Positions 1 through 10,784 of a DNA stretch of 64,000 nt are shown in pieces; within the stretch, counting starts at the first letter, position 1; the number at the start of each line of letters is the position of its first letter. The position numbers and the translations under genes were made by a program. Source of the DNA: Vombatus ursinus (taxonomy: Eukaryota; Chordata; Mammalia; Diprotodontia; Vombatidae); the NCBI RefSeq assembly GCF_900497805.2, contig NW_020944311.1, positions 1,818,038-1,882,037 of the forward strand, written 5' to 3'. The notes under the pieces are model-generated. The model saw only the letters and a program-made list of their open reading frames with translations. It searched no databases and had not been told where the DNA came from.

Positions 1-268
1 TATGCCACACAAACACCTGAGAAGTAATCTTACACACATGTACATGCAGCCAGATGTAGGAGTGATAAAAGGTGGTTCTGTGGCTGAGTCAGGAGCTAAT
101 TTTAGGGCATAGGGGAACACAAACATCAGGACTGTTACGTGGAATAGTAGGTCCCCCTTTCCCAGAAAAGCAATCAATTAAGAAATAAAAAGGAACAGAA
201 TGCACTGAGATCTTCCTGGGCTACTCAGAGGAAGCTGCCTGGAAGGTCCACCGTGTAGGGCTGCTTCC
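1..268 (-). other. TMEM35A: Probable TMEM35A 3' UTR (continues past the window edge)
   Basis: This sequence follows the TMEM35A stop codon on the minus strand. It contains no TTTATT on the plus strand, which would be a minus-strand AATAAA, so the polyadenylation site probably lies outside the window. No repeat is recognised. Confidence 0.5.
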
Positions 269-643
269 TTATGACACTTTGACCTTGACCTTCTTGTGGG
301 GAGCGGCCTGCCCCTCACCACCCCTGGAGGAGGCCTTCCTCTCAATAAACTGTTCCTCAGGCTGGCGGGCAATCAGCAGGCGGCAGGTGAGCAAGATCCC
401 AAAGACCAGGGCGTGGGCATAGCGCTTGAGGGGGTCGCCAACCAGCTGGTGGAAGAAGAGGACAACCAAGACCAGTAAGAGCAAGAAGAAATTGGCGACG
501 TCTTTGGGCCGGCCGGGGACCACGGTCATGATGATGCCACAGATCACTTCGAGGGTCCCGATGCTTTTTCGAAGGGCAATGGAAGTCACACCCATTTTCT
601 TTAGCAGTGGCAGGGCCCGGACATAACTCTTGTAGGCACGTTT
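269..643 (-). CDS. TMEM35A: TMEM35A coding exon 2 (terminal)
   Basis: Encodes residues 41-164, [16 protein letters not shown] through KVKVS, with TAA at 271-269. The acceptor on the minus strand is a TTCCCATTCCAG-type site just above 643. It carries membrane segments 2-4 and the basic cytosolic tail. Confidence 0.96.
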   Translation of the reverse strand, partial: KRAYKSYVRALPLLKKMGVTSIALRKSIGTLEVICGIIMTVVPGRPKDVANFFLLLLVLVVLFFHQLVGDPLKRYAHALVFGILLTCRLLIARQPEEQFIERKASSRGGEGQAAPHKKVKVKVS

Positions 644-3600
644 CTGGAATGGGAATATCAGAAGGCAGCCATTGTATCAAACCTGGCCTGTGACATGCGA
701 ATGGAAAAAACTGCCATAGAAATAAATGCCTTCTTCCCCATCGATCCCCTTTCATACAAGCCTAGTACATATTTTCCATCTTCCCACTGTGCCCTCCAAA
801 TAAGAGCACTGTAACTAAAATTACATCGCTGATAAACTGCTAGATGAGAGTGTAGCAGAGTGGACAGAAGATTAGTCTTGGAGTCAGGAATACCTGGGAA
901 TACCTGGTGTCAGAGTCCTGCCTTTGACATACACAGACTGTGTGACCGTGGTGAAGAAGGCAGTGCCCCAGACAGGTCCCTTAGACTATAAGGTGCAAAC
1001 CAACTTCCAAATCAGTAAAGGGAATTCTCACTGCAGAAGTCTCTTATACTGATGGAATCACAGGGCTAGTATGTATAGGTGGGCATGCATTTGCATGTGT
1101 GTATGTGTGTGCGCGCACGTGTGTGTGCATGCACGCTGCCTAAGGATTCTGAAATCCTTTCTGATACAGGAATGGGCAAAGCAGAGGGTCTGGTACTATG
1201 GTATAGGATACCTGATTACCATTCATTAAACTGATCCCTGTAAACAATTTTCAGGGAGGCAGCAAGTTAGTCTGAAGTTCTGAGTTCAAATTCTGACTCT
1301 GCCACTTACAACCTGTGTGACCTTTAGGCAAGTAATTTCACCTTTCTGGGCCTCAGTTTCCTCAAATGCAAAACAAGGGGGTTAGATCTGGTGGCTTCTG
1401 AGGTCCGTTCCATCTTGAAATATATCTTCTTATGACCCCTAAAAGTTCTACTTAGTCTGCAAAATGTGTCACCCTGCCAACTGCCAAATTCACACTCCAT
1501 TGGAATTTCTTACAACACTGATTCTCCTGAAAATTAAAATGAAAGAAAACAATAAAGGAGTTGCAGCATGTAATTATTATTATTATTATTAGGAATTCCC
1601 TGACGTGGAACTTGTAATAATTCAGACGAGGACTTTGTTGAAATTTACCTTGGTAGTATCCATGAAGACAGAAAGTGTTTGCTAAACAAATAGTGTAAAT
1701 GAGATTGTCTGAGAAACGTTTAAACTGCTCAAGAGAATAAGCTTTCCAAGCATCTACAAACACATCTTTGTTGTTTTTGTTGTTGTTGTTATTGTTAATA
1801 GCTAGCATTCATATAGTGCTTTAAGGGTTACAAAGCACGCTATATCTTATCTCATTCAATCCTTTATAAATTTAGTTTATATCACAAAAAAAAATGCCAG
1901 CTGCAAAGCATGCCTGTATTCTTTTAAGTAAATGCCTAAAAACCTCTACTAGGCAACACTTTGGTTAGCCTATTTCTAATTACTGTTTGTGTTTGAAAAT
2001 AATAAACTTGCAGGCCTTTTCCAGTAGTAGATCATTTCAATTTTTCACTCCTTCAGACTGCCCTGGTCTCCAGTTAGGTTGTCTAATGAAAGGCTTGTTG
2101 CACTAGATGGCCCTCTGAACCCCCTTCCAGCTCTGCTGGTCTGGATGCCTCAGAAAGAAGCTCTCTGGAGTGCCCTGAGGGCTCTGCCTGGGAAAGCCAG
2201 CAAAAGGGGCTTTCCGGCCACGTTTCTAACAATAACACCTTCCAGTTGTTTGGTGCTTGACAGTTTTTAAAGCACTTTCATATCCCCTCTCTAAGTTGAT
2301 CCATACAACAGCCTTGTGAGGTAGACAGAAGGGAGGAAACTGAGGCACCGAGGTTGGCCTAGGCACACAACTAGTAAGCTGCAGTGCTGGGTATATAACC
2401 AAGGGCTCTCTTTAGGGATCAGGAAAGGAAGGAAATCCAGACACAGTCTGACATCCAACACCCTCGATTTGGGGAAGGCCAACTTCAAAGGGTTTGGAGG
2501 AAAGATGGGTGGGATCCCATGGCAGTCAGCCCTGGAGGGCTGGGAAATGCTCAAGAAGGAATTCTGAAGACATAAAAGGAAGCAGTTCCATTGAGGAGGG
2601 AAATTAGGATCTGTCTGAAGAGACCAGTGTGAATGGGGAAGGCGCTCACCAACCAAGCACTTTCAATTTAAAAAAGAAATGTCCTGAAGATGGTAGCAAG
2701 GCCAGGTGCTACTGGTGGGATCCAAGGGCATGGGCCAGTCTGATGAAATCATGATGCCCATTGCCTGACTAGCTGTGTGATCATGGCACTTACTAGTTAT
2801 AGAATTTGACTGTGGTCAAGTCTCGGGATCTCTCTGGGCCTCAGTTTCATCTCCAAAATGGGGATGATAATACCTGTGTTCCCTGCTTCAGAGGTTGGCA
2901 GGGGGCAGGTGCTTTGTAAATCTTCAACCATAGGACTGTAGAAATCACTCATATAAATGAGCTCCTTGGCTTCTTGCTAATGGTCATTCACTTGTATAAA
3001 GATTGAGTTGGGAGCGAGGAGATTCCTAGTGATTTACCCAGTTCTTTGCCTGCTAGACATGGTCTGGAACCCCAGACACCACTAGAGATGGCCATGAGCC
3101 TGATCCCTGCCCCACCCTCCACCCCGCTCCCCAAGGGTTGCTTGCCCCCCCCCCCCCAGAGAGGCAAACCTCAGGCCAAACCCTGGAACAGGATGGGCTC
3201 AGGTTTGATTTAGTTTTATTACAAAAATGCAAAACTGTTATCGAATGCCCTCAAATCCCTTAGTGGCATTCATTCCCAGGGGCTTCTCAGGTGGCCCCAA
3301 AGGATGTGCATAGTCTCCCAAAAGGCCTCCCCCTATGTATGTGGAGAAATTCTCAGCCCCAGTGTCAGTAGTGAAACCCCCCCACCCAGAGCCATAACTA
3401 GGGCAGGGCAGCAACCAGGGCTTTGCTCAGGCACCAATATTGGGGGTGGGGTACACTTCTTACTTCTGGCAGTCTAGAGACTGTTGTCCCTTCCCCATTG
3501 GCTGGGGAAGCTGGGCCCCAGGAGAGGGCAAGGGAGTGGGGGCTGTGAGCCGGAGAACAGTGGAGGGGAGGATGCACTGTAACTACACTTGGCCATCTTT

Positions 3601-4807
3601 TATGTGTCGTCGTCTCCCCCTCCCCCACTGTTTTTGCCCCAGGTGAAAAAAATCTCCAGTTCAGTCTCTGCTTCCACCTTTTTTCTCCCTTTCTCCAGCT
3701 CTTAGTCTAAGCTGCACTCCCCCACCCCACCCCTGGGGAGGTGGGGCTCTGGTTGTAACAGTCAAACCACGGCTGTCAGATGCAGGGTACAGTCAGCCCG
3801 AGTGGGTTGAGCAGGGGGCTAATTGACAGGTGCTGTGAGAAAGAGACAGAAAATACTAGAAACTTCCACCGGCATTTCCTGGTGCGCTGAGGAATCCATG
3901 CAGGTCCTCCTCACTCCTTTCCAGGAAGAGCAACCCAACAGCCAAGGTGGGGGCTGAGGGGTGACAGACACTGGCCAGTCTGGCCCCTTTGCTCATTCCA
4001 GACATACAGAGCAGGCAAAACCCGCAAAAGACCTGTCCTTGCGCACCCACAAGAAGAAAGGCAATGCCTGGCTGTGAGAGCAATGAGACGAGAAGCAGGC
4101 TTTGCAAATTAGCCTCCAGCCCCTTGAGACCCAGCATCCCAAGCAGCTCAGTGGGCTCTCGGACAGGCCAAGGCAGCCCCAGAGCCAGCGGCTAGGGGCC
4201 TTTCCCCGGCCTGCCGCCAAAGGCCACTGACCCCATTTGCTCTGGGGACCAGTGGCTGGCCCCATCCTAACCCTGAAGTAGCAGAGCTCGGGGCTGCTGG
4301 CCTCCTTCCTCCTGAAGGAACTCTCGGCTCCATCCCTCAAGGAGGAGCTTTCCTTACTGGTTCCCCAGGCTCTCTGGTTTCGGAATAAGGGGCTCTTGGG
4401 CCCCAGCCGGGACTCCCGAGCGGAGCCAGCTACTTCACAGGTCAGAGCATCGGCCCAGGACCGGGGTTTGGCGGCCCCTCCCCCCCGCAGCATTCAAGCC
4501 CTCCGGAGGAGCTCCCAGATGAAATTTCCCTTGCCTGGCTATTGCTGCTGCAAAGTTGTTGGGGAGAAGGGAAGAAGGTGACATTTAAGCGATGGGGATG
4601 AGAATATCAGAGGAACACGGTACCCCCAGCACCCCCCCCCCACGCCAAACGGCATGCCCCTCATTAGCCCCCAACGCCTGCATTTACCATCTCGCTGTAG
4701 GCATCCTTGCTGAGCCTGGGGGTCAACTTGATGGTCCCCATGAAGACAAAGAAGAGCCCCAGGGCCACGGAGAGGGCCACGATGGTGACCGTCCTGGGGG
4801 AGGCCAT
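269..4807 (-). CDS. TMEM35A: TMEM35A (NACHO), two coding exons
   Basis: Joining the two exons gives 164 residues starting [20 protein letters not shown] and ending KVKVS, clearly TMEM35A; the human protein is about 167. NACHO is an ER-resident multipass protein that promotes folding and assembly of neuronal nicotinic acetylcholine receptors, notably alpha7. Hydrophobic segments lie near residues 7-26, 69-83, 91-107 and 117-132, fitting four membrane passes. The segment [16 protein letters not shown] (about 82-97) and [20 protein letters not shown] are typical of the family. The tail, residues 133-160, is the divergent part and is slightly shorter than in human, but the final KVKVS is kept. 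The joined frame is open, the intron is phase 0 with GT/AG ends, and the start codon has G at +4. Nothing suggests a pseudogene. Identification is by recalled homology. Confidence 0.96.
838..985 (+). repeat. MIR-type SINE, degraded
   Basis: Head-like TAGCAGAGTGGACAGAAGA followed by AGTCTTGGAGTCAGGAATACC and a TGTGTGACCGTGG box, the core pattern of MIR/THER-type SINEs. Confidence 0.6.
1250..1432 (+). repeat. MIR-type SINE
   Basis: Shows GTTCAAATTCTGACTCTGCC, ACCTGTGTGACCTTTAGGC and CCTCAGTTTCCTCAAATGC in MIR order on the plus strand. Confidence 0.75.
2225..2395 (-). repeat. MIR-type SINE, minus strand
   Basis: AGCACTTTCATATCC, then GGAGGAAACTGAGGCACCG and CACACAACTAGTAAGC: reverse-complement MIR landmarks. 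Confidence 0.65.
2740..2930 (+). repeat. MIR-type SINE
   Basis: CTAGCTGTGTGATCATGG, GGGCCTCAGTTTCATCTCC and AAAATGGGGATGATAATACC occur in MIR order. Confidence 0.7.
4688..4807 (-). CDS. TMEM35A: TMEM35A coding exon 1
   Basis: Encodes residues 1-40, from the ATG at 4807 to ...KDAYSEM. A GTAAAT donor follows directly on the minus strand (4687 downward). The first membrane segment and the conserved [17 protein letters not shown] stretch lie here. Confidence 0.96.
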
Positions 4808-5200
4808 TGGGACAGGAGGGGCAGATCCTCCCGGCTCCTTTCTCTTTGGGCTCCCTGGCTGGCCCCGAGCCAGGCAGTAACCACCGAAGGGGTGGAGGCA
4901 GGAGGAAAGCTGCCCAGACAGCAGGAGCAGCAAGCAGCAGTCTGCTAGGCTGCTAGGGAGGATGACAAAGAGAGGAGGGAGCCAGGGAGAAACACGGGAG
5001 CTGGAGATTCCACTACCTCCAGTGCTGGGTCCTAATGCCCCACCCACCGTGAGAGCCTGGACAGAATGCCAGCCCTGAGTCTGGGTGGGCAAGGGCAAGG
5101 GGAATGGGGGAGAGCTGCTGAGTGCACCTGAGGCCACTGCTGAGATCCCTTTCTCTGTCATTTTCAAAGGATGCACTTAGGGTTGTTGGACCATAGAAAT
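4808..5200 (-). promoter_or_regulatory. TMEM35A: TMEM35A 5' UTR and probable proximal promoter
   Basis: This GC-moderate, apparently single-copy sequence lies immediately upstream of the TMEM35A start. No clear TATA box was seen. A pyrimidine-rich stretch ending GGGCAG on the minus strand about 100 bases before the ATG could be a 5' UTR splice acceptor, which would allow a distal promoter such as the CpG island at 8.7-9.35 kb. The assignment is positional. Confidence 0.4.
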
Positions 5201-5860
5201 CAGAGATGGACAGCACTTCAGAGATCTGCCACCCTCCTGACCTCTGGGGTCAGAGGACTTTAAGTTCACTACCTCATGACACGGTCAAGATCCTTTTCAG
5301 ACAGTTTTCATAGGTAGACAATTATTCTACCCCCCTGGGCCTGCCAGGAACTGCCCTTTGTTTGGGCCTTGGGGGTCAAGCAGAAGTAAGGCCTTTCTCA
5401 CAGATTTTCCATTATTTGGAGACAGCTTTCACCTGCCCCGGTCCTCCCCCTCCCCACCCCCAAACATACACCTTCTTTACTCCAGACTTAACCTTCCCAG
5501 TCCCTTTGAGGTCTCATCACCTAGTCTCCTCATGATCAGGGCTGCCTGAGTCTGGATGAGAGCCAGGTAGACTCTGGCCACCAGACTCCCATGATCCAAC
5601 TGGCTTTTGGGGGCTTCCAAGGCAACCTGCTGACTCATATTGAACCTAACCCCCGAGGCCTTTTTCAGACAAATTGCTGCCTAGCTTGTCCCCATCCTCG
5701 GCTTCCTCTCCTGTGTCTGTCTCACTTCAATTCTTTGTCTTTTCCTTCATTTCTCCTTTATCTATCCTTTATTTCTTTTACATTAGGCCTGACAAATATT
5801 GCTTAGCTTAGTGGTGACACTCAGGGCTAAAGAGATCACTGACTTTTGCCAGACAAAGCT
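5200..5860. other. Intergenic, no feature recognised
   Basis: No gene, RNA or clear repeat is seen. The right half is pyrimidine-rich and may be a worn LINE2 fragment joined to the next feature. Confidence 0.4.
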
Positions 5861-6440
5861 TTATTCCTTGTTATTTTCCAGTTCAGAATCCTTCTGGGCC
5901 TTCTCATTATCTGCAGGATAAAGTCCAAACCCTTTAGGCTCCAATTCCAGGCTCTCCGTAATCTGGCATCATCTGCCTTACTAACCTTAATTCCCTTTGC
6001 TCCTGAGAATCCTCTGCTGTAGTTAGACAAGTTTACCCAAGTCTCCCCTCCTTGTGCCTTATGCTTTCTAGCTTCCAGGCATTTGATCACGATGTGCCCA
6101 CATCCTATAATACCTCCACTTATTGAAATCCTGCCCATCCTTCCAGGCTCAACTCAAATACCACCTTTCAAAACTAGTATGAGCACCCTAGCTCAAGTGC
6201 TTTCCTTCCCCCCATCTTTTATTGGAGCTCTGTTTCAGTTACTCATATAACAAATATACTGCCTTGTCTTGTGGCTTTTTGCTTTTTTATCTTCTCCATC
6301 CTCCTAAAGCCTAAGTTGCTTGAGGGCAGGAGCAGATTCTTACACTTATGTCCTTTGTCTACTTCTTATCACGATGCTAGTGCCTAGCATAATACTTTGC
6401 CCATATTAGGTGCTCAAAAAAAGATTTTGTGGAATGAATG
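5860..6440 (+). repeat. L2-type LINE 3' end
   Basis: Contains TTCAGAATCCTTCTGGGCC, CAGGCTCAACTCAAATACC and the L2 tail signature CTTGAGGGCAGG ... TTAGGTGCTCAAAAAA ... GAATGAATG. Confidence 0.75.
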
Positions 6441-6536
6441 AAAGGTAAAATGCAAATGGGTCTGAAAGTTAGACATTACATCTTATCTGTCATTTAAAGT
6501 TAGCACATGGTAAACACTTGGTAAAATGTTCTTACA

Positions 6537-6776
6537 GGTGGCACAGTGGATAGAGTTCTGGGCCTGAAGTCAGGAAGACTCATCTTCCTGAGTTTGAATC
6601 CGGCCTCAGATACTTCCTAGCTGAATGATCCTGGGCAAGTCATTTAACCCTGTTTGCCTCAATTTACTCATCTGTAAAATGAGCTGGAGAAGGAAATGCC
6701 AGACCATTCTGTATCTTTGCCAAGAAAACCCCAAATGGGGTCATGAAATGTCGGACACAACTGAAATGATTTGACA
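6537..6776 (+). repeat. tRNA-derived SINE with RTE-type tail (MAR1-like)
   Basis: Head GGCACAGTGGATAGAG, body CCTGGGCAAGTCATTTAACC, then the RTE/BovB-like tail GGAGAAGGAAATGCCAGACC ... GGGGTCATGAAATGTCGGAC ... ACAACTGAAATGA. Confidence 0.85.
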
Positions 6777-6777
6777 A

Positions 6778-6838
<61 letters not shown>
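6778..6838. repeat. (CTAT)n microsatellite
   Basis: About 15 perfect CTAT units directly at the 3' end of the preceding SINE, so probably seeded in its tail. Confidence 0.95.
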
Positions 6839-6842
<4 letters not shown>

Positions 6843-7369
6843 GTCATCTGTCATTAATAAGTTTATTTTGAACAGGGTTAGCTACCCAGTGATGATTTGT
6901 TTTATCTTATAGTAGTTCACTAAACTATATACTAAGTGATGGAGGCATTTGTATGTGTGTCATTGGAAGCAAAACCTTGTCATGGCTGAAATCGAGAATG
7001 CTTGAAGTGTGCAAGTAGGTGCATTTATTAAATCCTTCAGTGGCTACAAAGATGAGGGAGGCAGGCTCACTATGGAGCAGGGAAGAGCTGGAGAGTTCTT
7101 CTGTGTGACCTTGTGGAAAGAAAGAACAGAACTGTCAGAGCCAGCCACTCCTCCTCAGGCTAGGGAGATGCCTTAACAGCCAGTGACCCGAGTTGTAAAT
7201 CAGAGGCACACTTAGCAAGTTCTTGCTCCAAAGGAAGCCACATGAGTGAGTGGGAGCCATGCTCAGCTTGTGTCTGTGCCCTGCTTCCTATAGACAAGAG
7301 ATCCCCTTCCTAAGGTACCAGTGGTCTACAAGCTCTGACCAGAAACTTGTCTATGGGCCCTTTCCTCTA

Positions 7370-7440
7370 TTGTTTATCAAATGAGATGATATTTATAAAG
7401 CTCTTAGCACAGTGCCTGGCACTTAGTAGGTACTTGCTGT
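7370..7440 (+). repeat. L2/MIR tail fragment
   Basis: AGCTCTTAGCACAGTGCCTGG ends in a TAGTAGGTACTTG-type tail. Confidence 0.5.
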
Positions 7441-7689
7441 TGTTATTCAGTCACTTCTAACTCTTCATGACCCCCCCCCCCCCCCCCAGCACGCCAGTAC
7501 TGTCCGTAAGGTTTTCTTGGCAAAGATACTCGACTGGTTTGCCATTTCCTTCTCCAGTGGATTAAGGCAAACTGAGGTTAATCAACTTACCCAGGGCCAC
7601 ACAGATAGTAAGTGTCTAAGGCCGGATTTGAACTCAGGTCTTTCTTACTCCAGGCCCAGCACCCTATCCACTGAGCCATCCAGCTGCCC
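7440..7689 (-). repeat. RTE-tailed SINE, minus strand
   Basis: Reverse-complement order: GTTGTTATTCAGTCAC, CATTTCCTTCTCCAG, AGGGCCACACAGATAG and GCCATCCAGCTGCCC. A run of 16 C (7472-7487) interrupts the tail region. Confidence 0.85.
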
Positions 7690-7920
7690 AGTGGTTCAGT
7701 TGTTTCAGTTATGTCTGACTTTTCATGATCCCATTTGGGATTTTCTTTGCAAAGATATTGGAACAGTCTGGCATTTCCTTCTCCAGTTCATTTGACAGAT
7801 GAGGAAACTGAGGCAAACAGGGTTAAGTGACTTATCCTGGGTCTCGAATTGTCTGAGCCAGATTTGAACTCAGGTCTCCCTGACTCTAGTCCTGATCTAC
7901 TGTGCCACCGAGTCACCTCA
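7690..7920 (-). repeat. RTE-tailed SINE, minus strand, second copy
   Basis: Starts GTGGTTCAGTTGTTTCAG immediately after the first copy and ends at a GCCACCGAGTCACC head. The two copies form a head-to-tail pair in the same orientation. Confidence 0.8.
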
Positions 7921-8289
7921 ATGAGTGCTCAATAAATACTTATCCAGATCCTTCCAACCAACCCTGAGGCGGTATCTATCAGTGTCCCAACCAACAGGTT
8001 CCCTGGACAGGAACCTCTGTTACTTTTCATCCCATTGTATTCCTGCAAATGGTATTTGGACCCCACAGCTGTAGATGATGGGTGCCTGGGTGAGTCCAAA
8101 CTAGGCCACTTAGCCCACTCCCTTTCCTAGATGGCCTCAGGCACCAGACCAACTTTGCCTCCATAGTATGCCATCCAACCAGGCACCCAGGCTATGTTGC
8201 TATTTGCTTGCCAATTCATTCATACTATGACTTCTGTACCATCAACTCACCATACCCGCCTCCCCAGACCCAAACTGCATTCCCTGGCC

Positions 8290-8405
8290 ACCACTTCCCT
8301 ATACGTGTTACCTTTATTAGAAGGCAAGCTCCTCGAGCACAGGAGTTTTCTACCTAGTGCTTAGCAGTGTTTGGCACTTAGTAAGGGCTTAATACCGTTT
8401 TGGTT
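8290..8405 (+). repeat. L2-type 3' tail
   Basis: GGCAAGCTCCTCGAGCACAGG ... TTTGGCACTTAGTAAGGGC is the L2 terminal signature. Confidence 0.6.
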
Positions 8406-9171
8406 TTTTAAATTTCATTTATTCACGGATCCCTTGGACAGCAATGGAGTGTGACTTCCACGGAAAGAAATGATCAGGTCACTTCCAATGGAACACGCAG
8501 CTCACCGACAGCACATTTTTAGAGACAAGCAGCTTGATGTAGTGGGAAAGGGGCAAGGTTTGGATCCTGGCCCGTGCTGCTAAGGCTATGTGGCCCTGGG
8601 CAAGGATCCTCACCCCATACTTTTTTTCTTCTTGGCTAAAATGAGGTGCTAGCTTTCCAGAACGATCTCTGAGGTTCCTTCTAGTTTAAAGAGTTTGGGG
8701 GTAGATGGGTCTAGGTCCAGGGATCTGGGAGGACCGGGTTGGGCGGGTCTGGATCCGCCCGGGACAGACGCTGGCATAGATAGCCGCGGCAGGGCCTGGC
8801 GCGCAGGAGAAGGGATGCTCCAAAGCCGGCTGGTTGCGGAGGAGAGCGCGAATCCGCCCCGCCCCCTCAAGCCTCTGCCTCCTGCTCTGATTGGCGGCTC
8901 CGGGCCCCACCCACAGCGGGCCGCCCGGCACGGCTCGGGATGCGAGTTTGGGAGACAATTCTGCCCGGAAGTGCCAGGTTCCCGCGTGCCCCGGGCCCTG
9001 AGCCGAGGGCAGAGATCCCAGGCCACTCCAGGGCTGGCCAGTGGCCAGGTGCTGGGCCGACGGGCGGGCTGAGAAGAGGCCGGAGGGCTGTCCGCCAGCC
9101 TGCCCCGATCCCCCGGGAACCGCCCCCTCCCCCGCCTCCCAGCCTCCAGGGGGCCTTCCCCTCCCCCGGCT

Positions 9172-9226
9172 GGGGCTGCGGTGGTGGCTGCAGTGGCTGC
9201 TGCGGCTGCGGCTGCGGCTGCGGCAA
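9172..9226. repeat. (GGCTGC)n-like short tandem repeat
   Basis: An imperfect run of GGCTGC/GGCTGCG units inside the CpG island. It can be read as an alanine or other single-residue run, which explains spurious open frames here. Confidence 0.85.
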
Positions 9227-9268
9227 GGCCAGGGAGCCACGTGGGCCAGCGAGGGCCGACAGCTGGAT

Positions 9269-9288
9269 GGGGCGGGGTGGGGGTGGGG
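9269..9288 (+). promoter_or_regulatory. G-quadruplex motif
   Basis: GGGGCGGGGTGGGGGTGGGG: four G4-G5 runs separated by single bases, an ideal parallel quadruplex pattern at the island's downstream edge. Confidence 0.8.
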
Positions 9289-9345
9289 CAGGTGGAGGCG
9301 GAGCGCGAGGCTGCTGTGGCAGGTGGCAGGCCTGCCCGGTCTGGG

Positions 9346-9602
9346 GGGTGGGAGGGCAAGGAAGGGATGGGATGGGGAGGGGAAGGGAGGGAGGAGAGAA
9401 AGGGAAGGGGAGAGGAGGGAAGAGATGAGGTGGTGAGGGAGGGAAAGGAAAGAGAGCAAAAGAATGGATGGAGAGGGAAGGAAAGAGGAAAGGAAGGGAA
9501 ATAATTGGGAGGGAGGGGAGAGAAGGCCAGGAACAGGAAAAGAAGGCAAGATGGAAAAGAAGGGAGGAGGAGGGAAGAAAGAAGGGAAGAGAAGGAAGGA
9601 AA
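9346..9602 (+). repeat. Polypurine (GGAAGG-rich) tract
   Basis: About 250 bases almost entirely of A and G on the plus strand, starting right at the CpG island edge. Such tracts can adopt H-DNA. Confidence 0.85.
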
Positions 9603-9705
9603 CACGTATTTGTTATGGGTCAGGCACTGTGCTAAGCACTGGGGATACAGAGAAAGGCCAAAAACAAAACCCAAAGCCCCCAGTCTTGCTCTCAGGGAGC
9701 TGGAA
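9603..9705 (+). repeat. Ancient mammalian dispersed repeat fragment
   Basis: GGCACTGTGCTAAGCACTGG followed by GGGATACAGAGA and TCTCAGGGAGC, a pattern seen again near 51410 and 49020. Confidence 0.5.
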
Positions 9706-10000
9706 GTCAGAAGGCAGGAAGGAATCTTGCTATCCTGCCTACCCCATACGTGCTTGCTTTTGGTTTGACGGACATTGGACAAAAATGGGATCCACATCCA
9801 TCCCTACTATTGGAAAAACAATAAAAACCTTAAACCTAAATGAGTTGTCCTGTCATATTCGAATACAATAGAGAACCGATTATTGACATATGCAAAATCT
9901 TAACTTGGCCATAAGATCTGATTTGTTTTGGTTTTTTTAAGTTAGTCCTTTAAGTTAAAAAACTACTAATTCTTCTACTAAAAAAAAAAAAAAGATCCAG
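9706..10000. other. Intergenic, no feature recognised
   Basis: A-rich sequence without gene or clear repeat signal. Confidence 0.4.
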
Positions 10001-10004
10001 GAAA

Positions 10005-10405
10005 GATCCTGGGAGATCACTCCTAACACTGAGAGCTCCACATTCTCTCCCTCCCTCTTGCTCCTCCCCTAGCTATTTGAGATGGCTAGCAATATGATAC
10101 CCATTATACATGTGAAGTCATGCAAAACATTTCCATATTAGCCATGTTGCAAAAAAGCAAGAAAAATAAAGTGAAAAAATATACTTCTATTTGTACTCAG
10201 ACTCTTTTCAAAAACTAAATTTTATTATTTTTCAGTCAGCAAAAACCTGTCATTTCTCTTTCCCTCTCCCTAATTGAGAATGAAAGAAAAACAAAACCCT
10301 TGTGAACATGTATAGTCAAGCAAAATGAATTTCCACATTGGCCATGTCCAAAAGAAAAAAAAATTATGTATATGGGACATATTCATGTCTCATGCTGTTC
10401 TCTGA
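10005..10405 (-). repeat. L1/HAL1 3' region, minus strand
   Basis: Two partial, similar stretches, each with CATTTCCATATTAGCCATG or TTTCCACATTGGCCATGT after a GTGAA-type segment, matching the antisense 3' end seen near 17.8 kb. Confidence 0.6.
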
Positions 10406-10784
10406 ATTTCCTTTCTCTCAGAAAAACGGTCCTCTAGCATCACAGTTAGCCATTACATTGATTAGAATTCCTAAATTCAGACAGTCTTCTTCACAAGTAG
10501 AAGCATGCTGGGCTGAGCCTCTCCAAACTCTTCAGGCTACCTGAACCCCAAGGCTAAGGAGCTGGACCTTGGATGGATGCAGGGCAGGCCAGGGAGCAGT
10601 GCTCCTGCCCTGGGATCTTCTTCTCTGCTCCCTGCTGATCTTGGCTAACTTTTCAGTCTCCAAAGAGAGGCTCATTTAACAAAATTATATTAATGCATAT
10701 ATCTTGTTTGGACAAAAACAGCAGAAACAAAGTATGATCCCTGAAGGCGCTTAAGCTCAGTACCTCAAAGTGCCACTGTCCTCT
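10406..10784. other. Intergenic, no feature recognised
   Basis: No gene or clear repeat. A short inverted motif (GGAGCAGTGCTCC at about 10595) is the only structure noted. Confidence 0.4.

Larger units (their letters stand above)
644..4687 (-). other. TMEM35A: TMEM35A intron 1
   Basis: A 4.0-kb phase-0 intron. It holds MIR-type SINE copies near 840-985, 1250-1430, 2225-2395 and 2740-2930, a TG/CG-rich low-complexity patch near 1095-1130 and a 13-C run at 3145-3157. The stretch at about 3000-4680 is otherwise GC-moderate, apparently single-copy, and shows no exon. Confidence 0.85.
8690..9345. promoter_or_regulatory. CpG island, likely promoter, no gene attached
   Basis: About 650 bases stand out for high GC and dense CpG against a CpG-poor window. 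Promoter-type motifs are clustered: GC boxes CCGCCCCGCCCCC at 8854-8866, inverted CCAAT/NF-Y GATTGGCGG at 8889-8897, ETS/GABP CCGGAAGTG at 8965-8973 and E-box CACGTG at 9238-9243. No TATA box is near, so this resembles a housekeeping-type dispersed promoter. It sits about 4 kb upstream of TMEM35A. By human gene order, the next gene on the plus strand should be TRMT2B, but no TRMT2B exon was found downstream. Long open frames across this region on either strand are GC-rich artefacts with no recognisable protein. Confidence 0.75.

Noticed and set aside
357-755. Minus-strand open frame of 132 codons over TMEM35A exon 2
   Set aside because: Shadow of the real TMEM35A frame; its sequence has no homology and it crosses the true splice acceptor.
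4148-4493. Overlapping short frames within TMEM35A intron 1
   Set aside because: GC-rich intronic sequence giving frames on both strands. No known TMEM35A alternative exon matches.
8649-9797. Open frame of 382 codons on the minus strand over the CpG island
   Set aside because: Its content is proline/alanine/serine-rich translation of the GC-rich island and the polypurine tract. It has no domain, no splice context, and rival long frames run on both strands in the same place.
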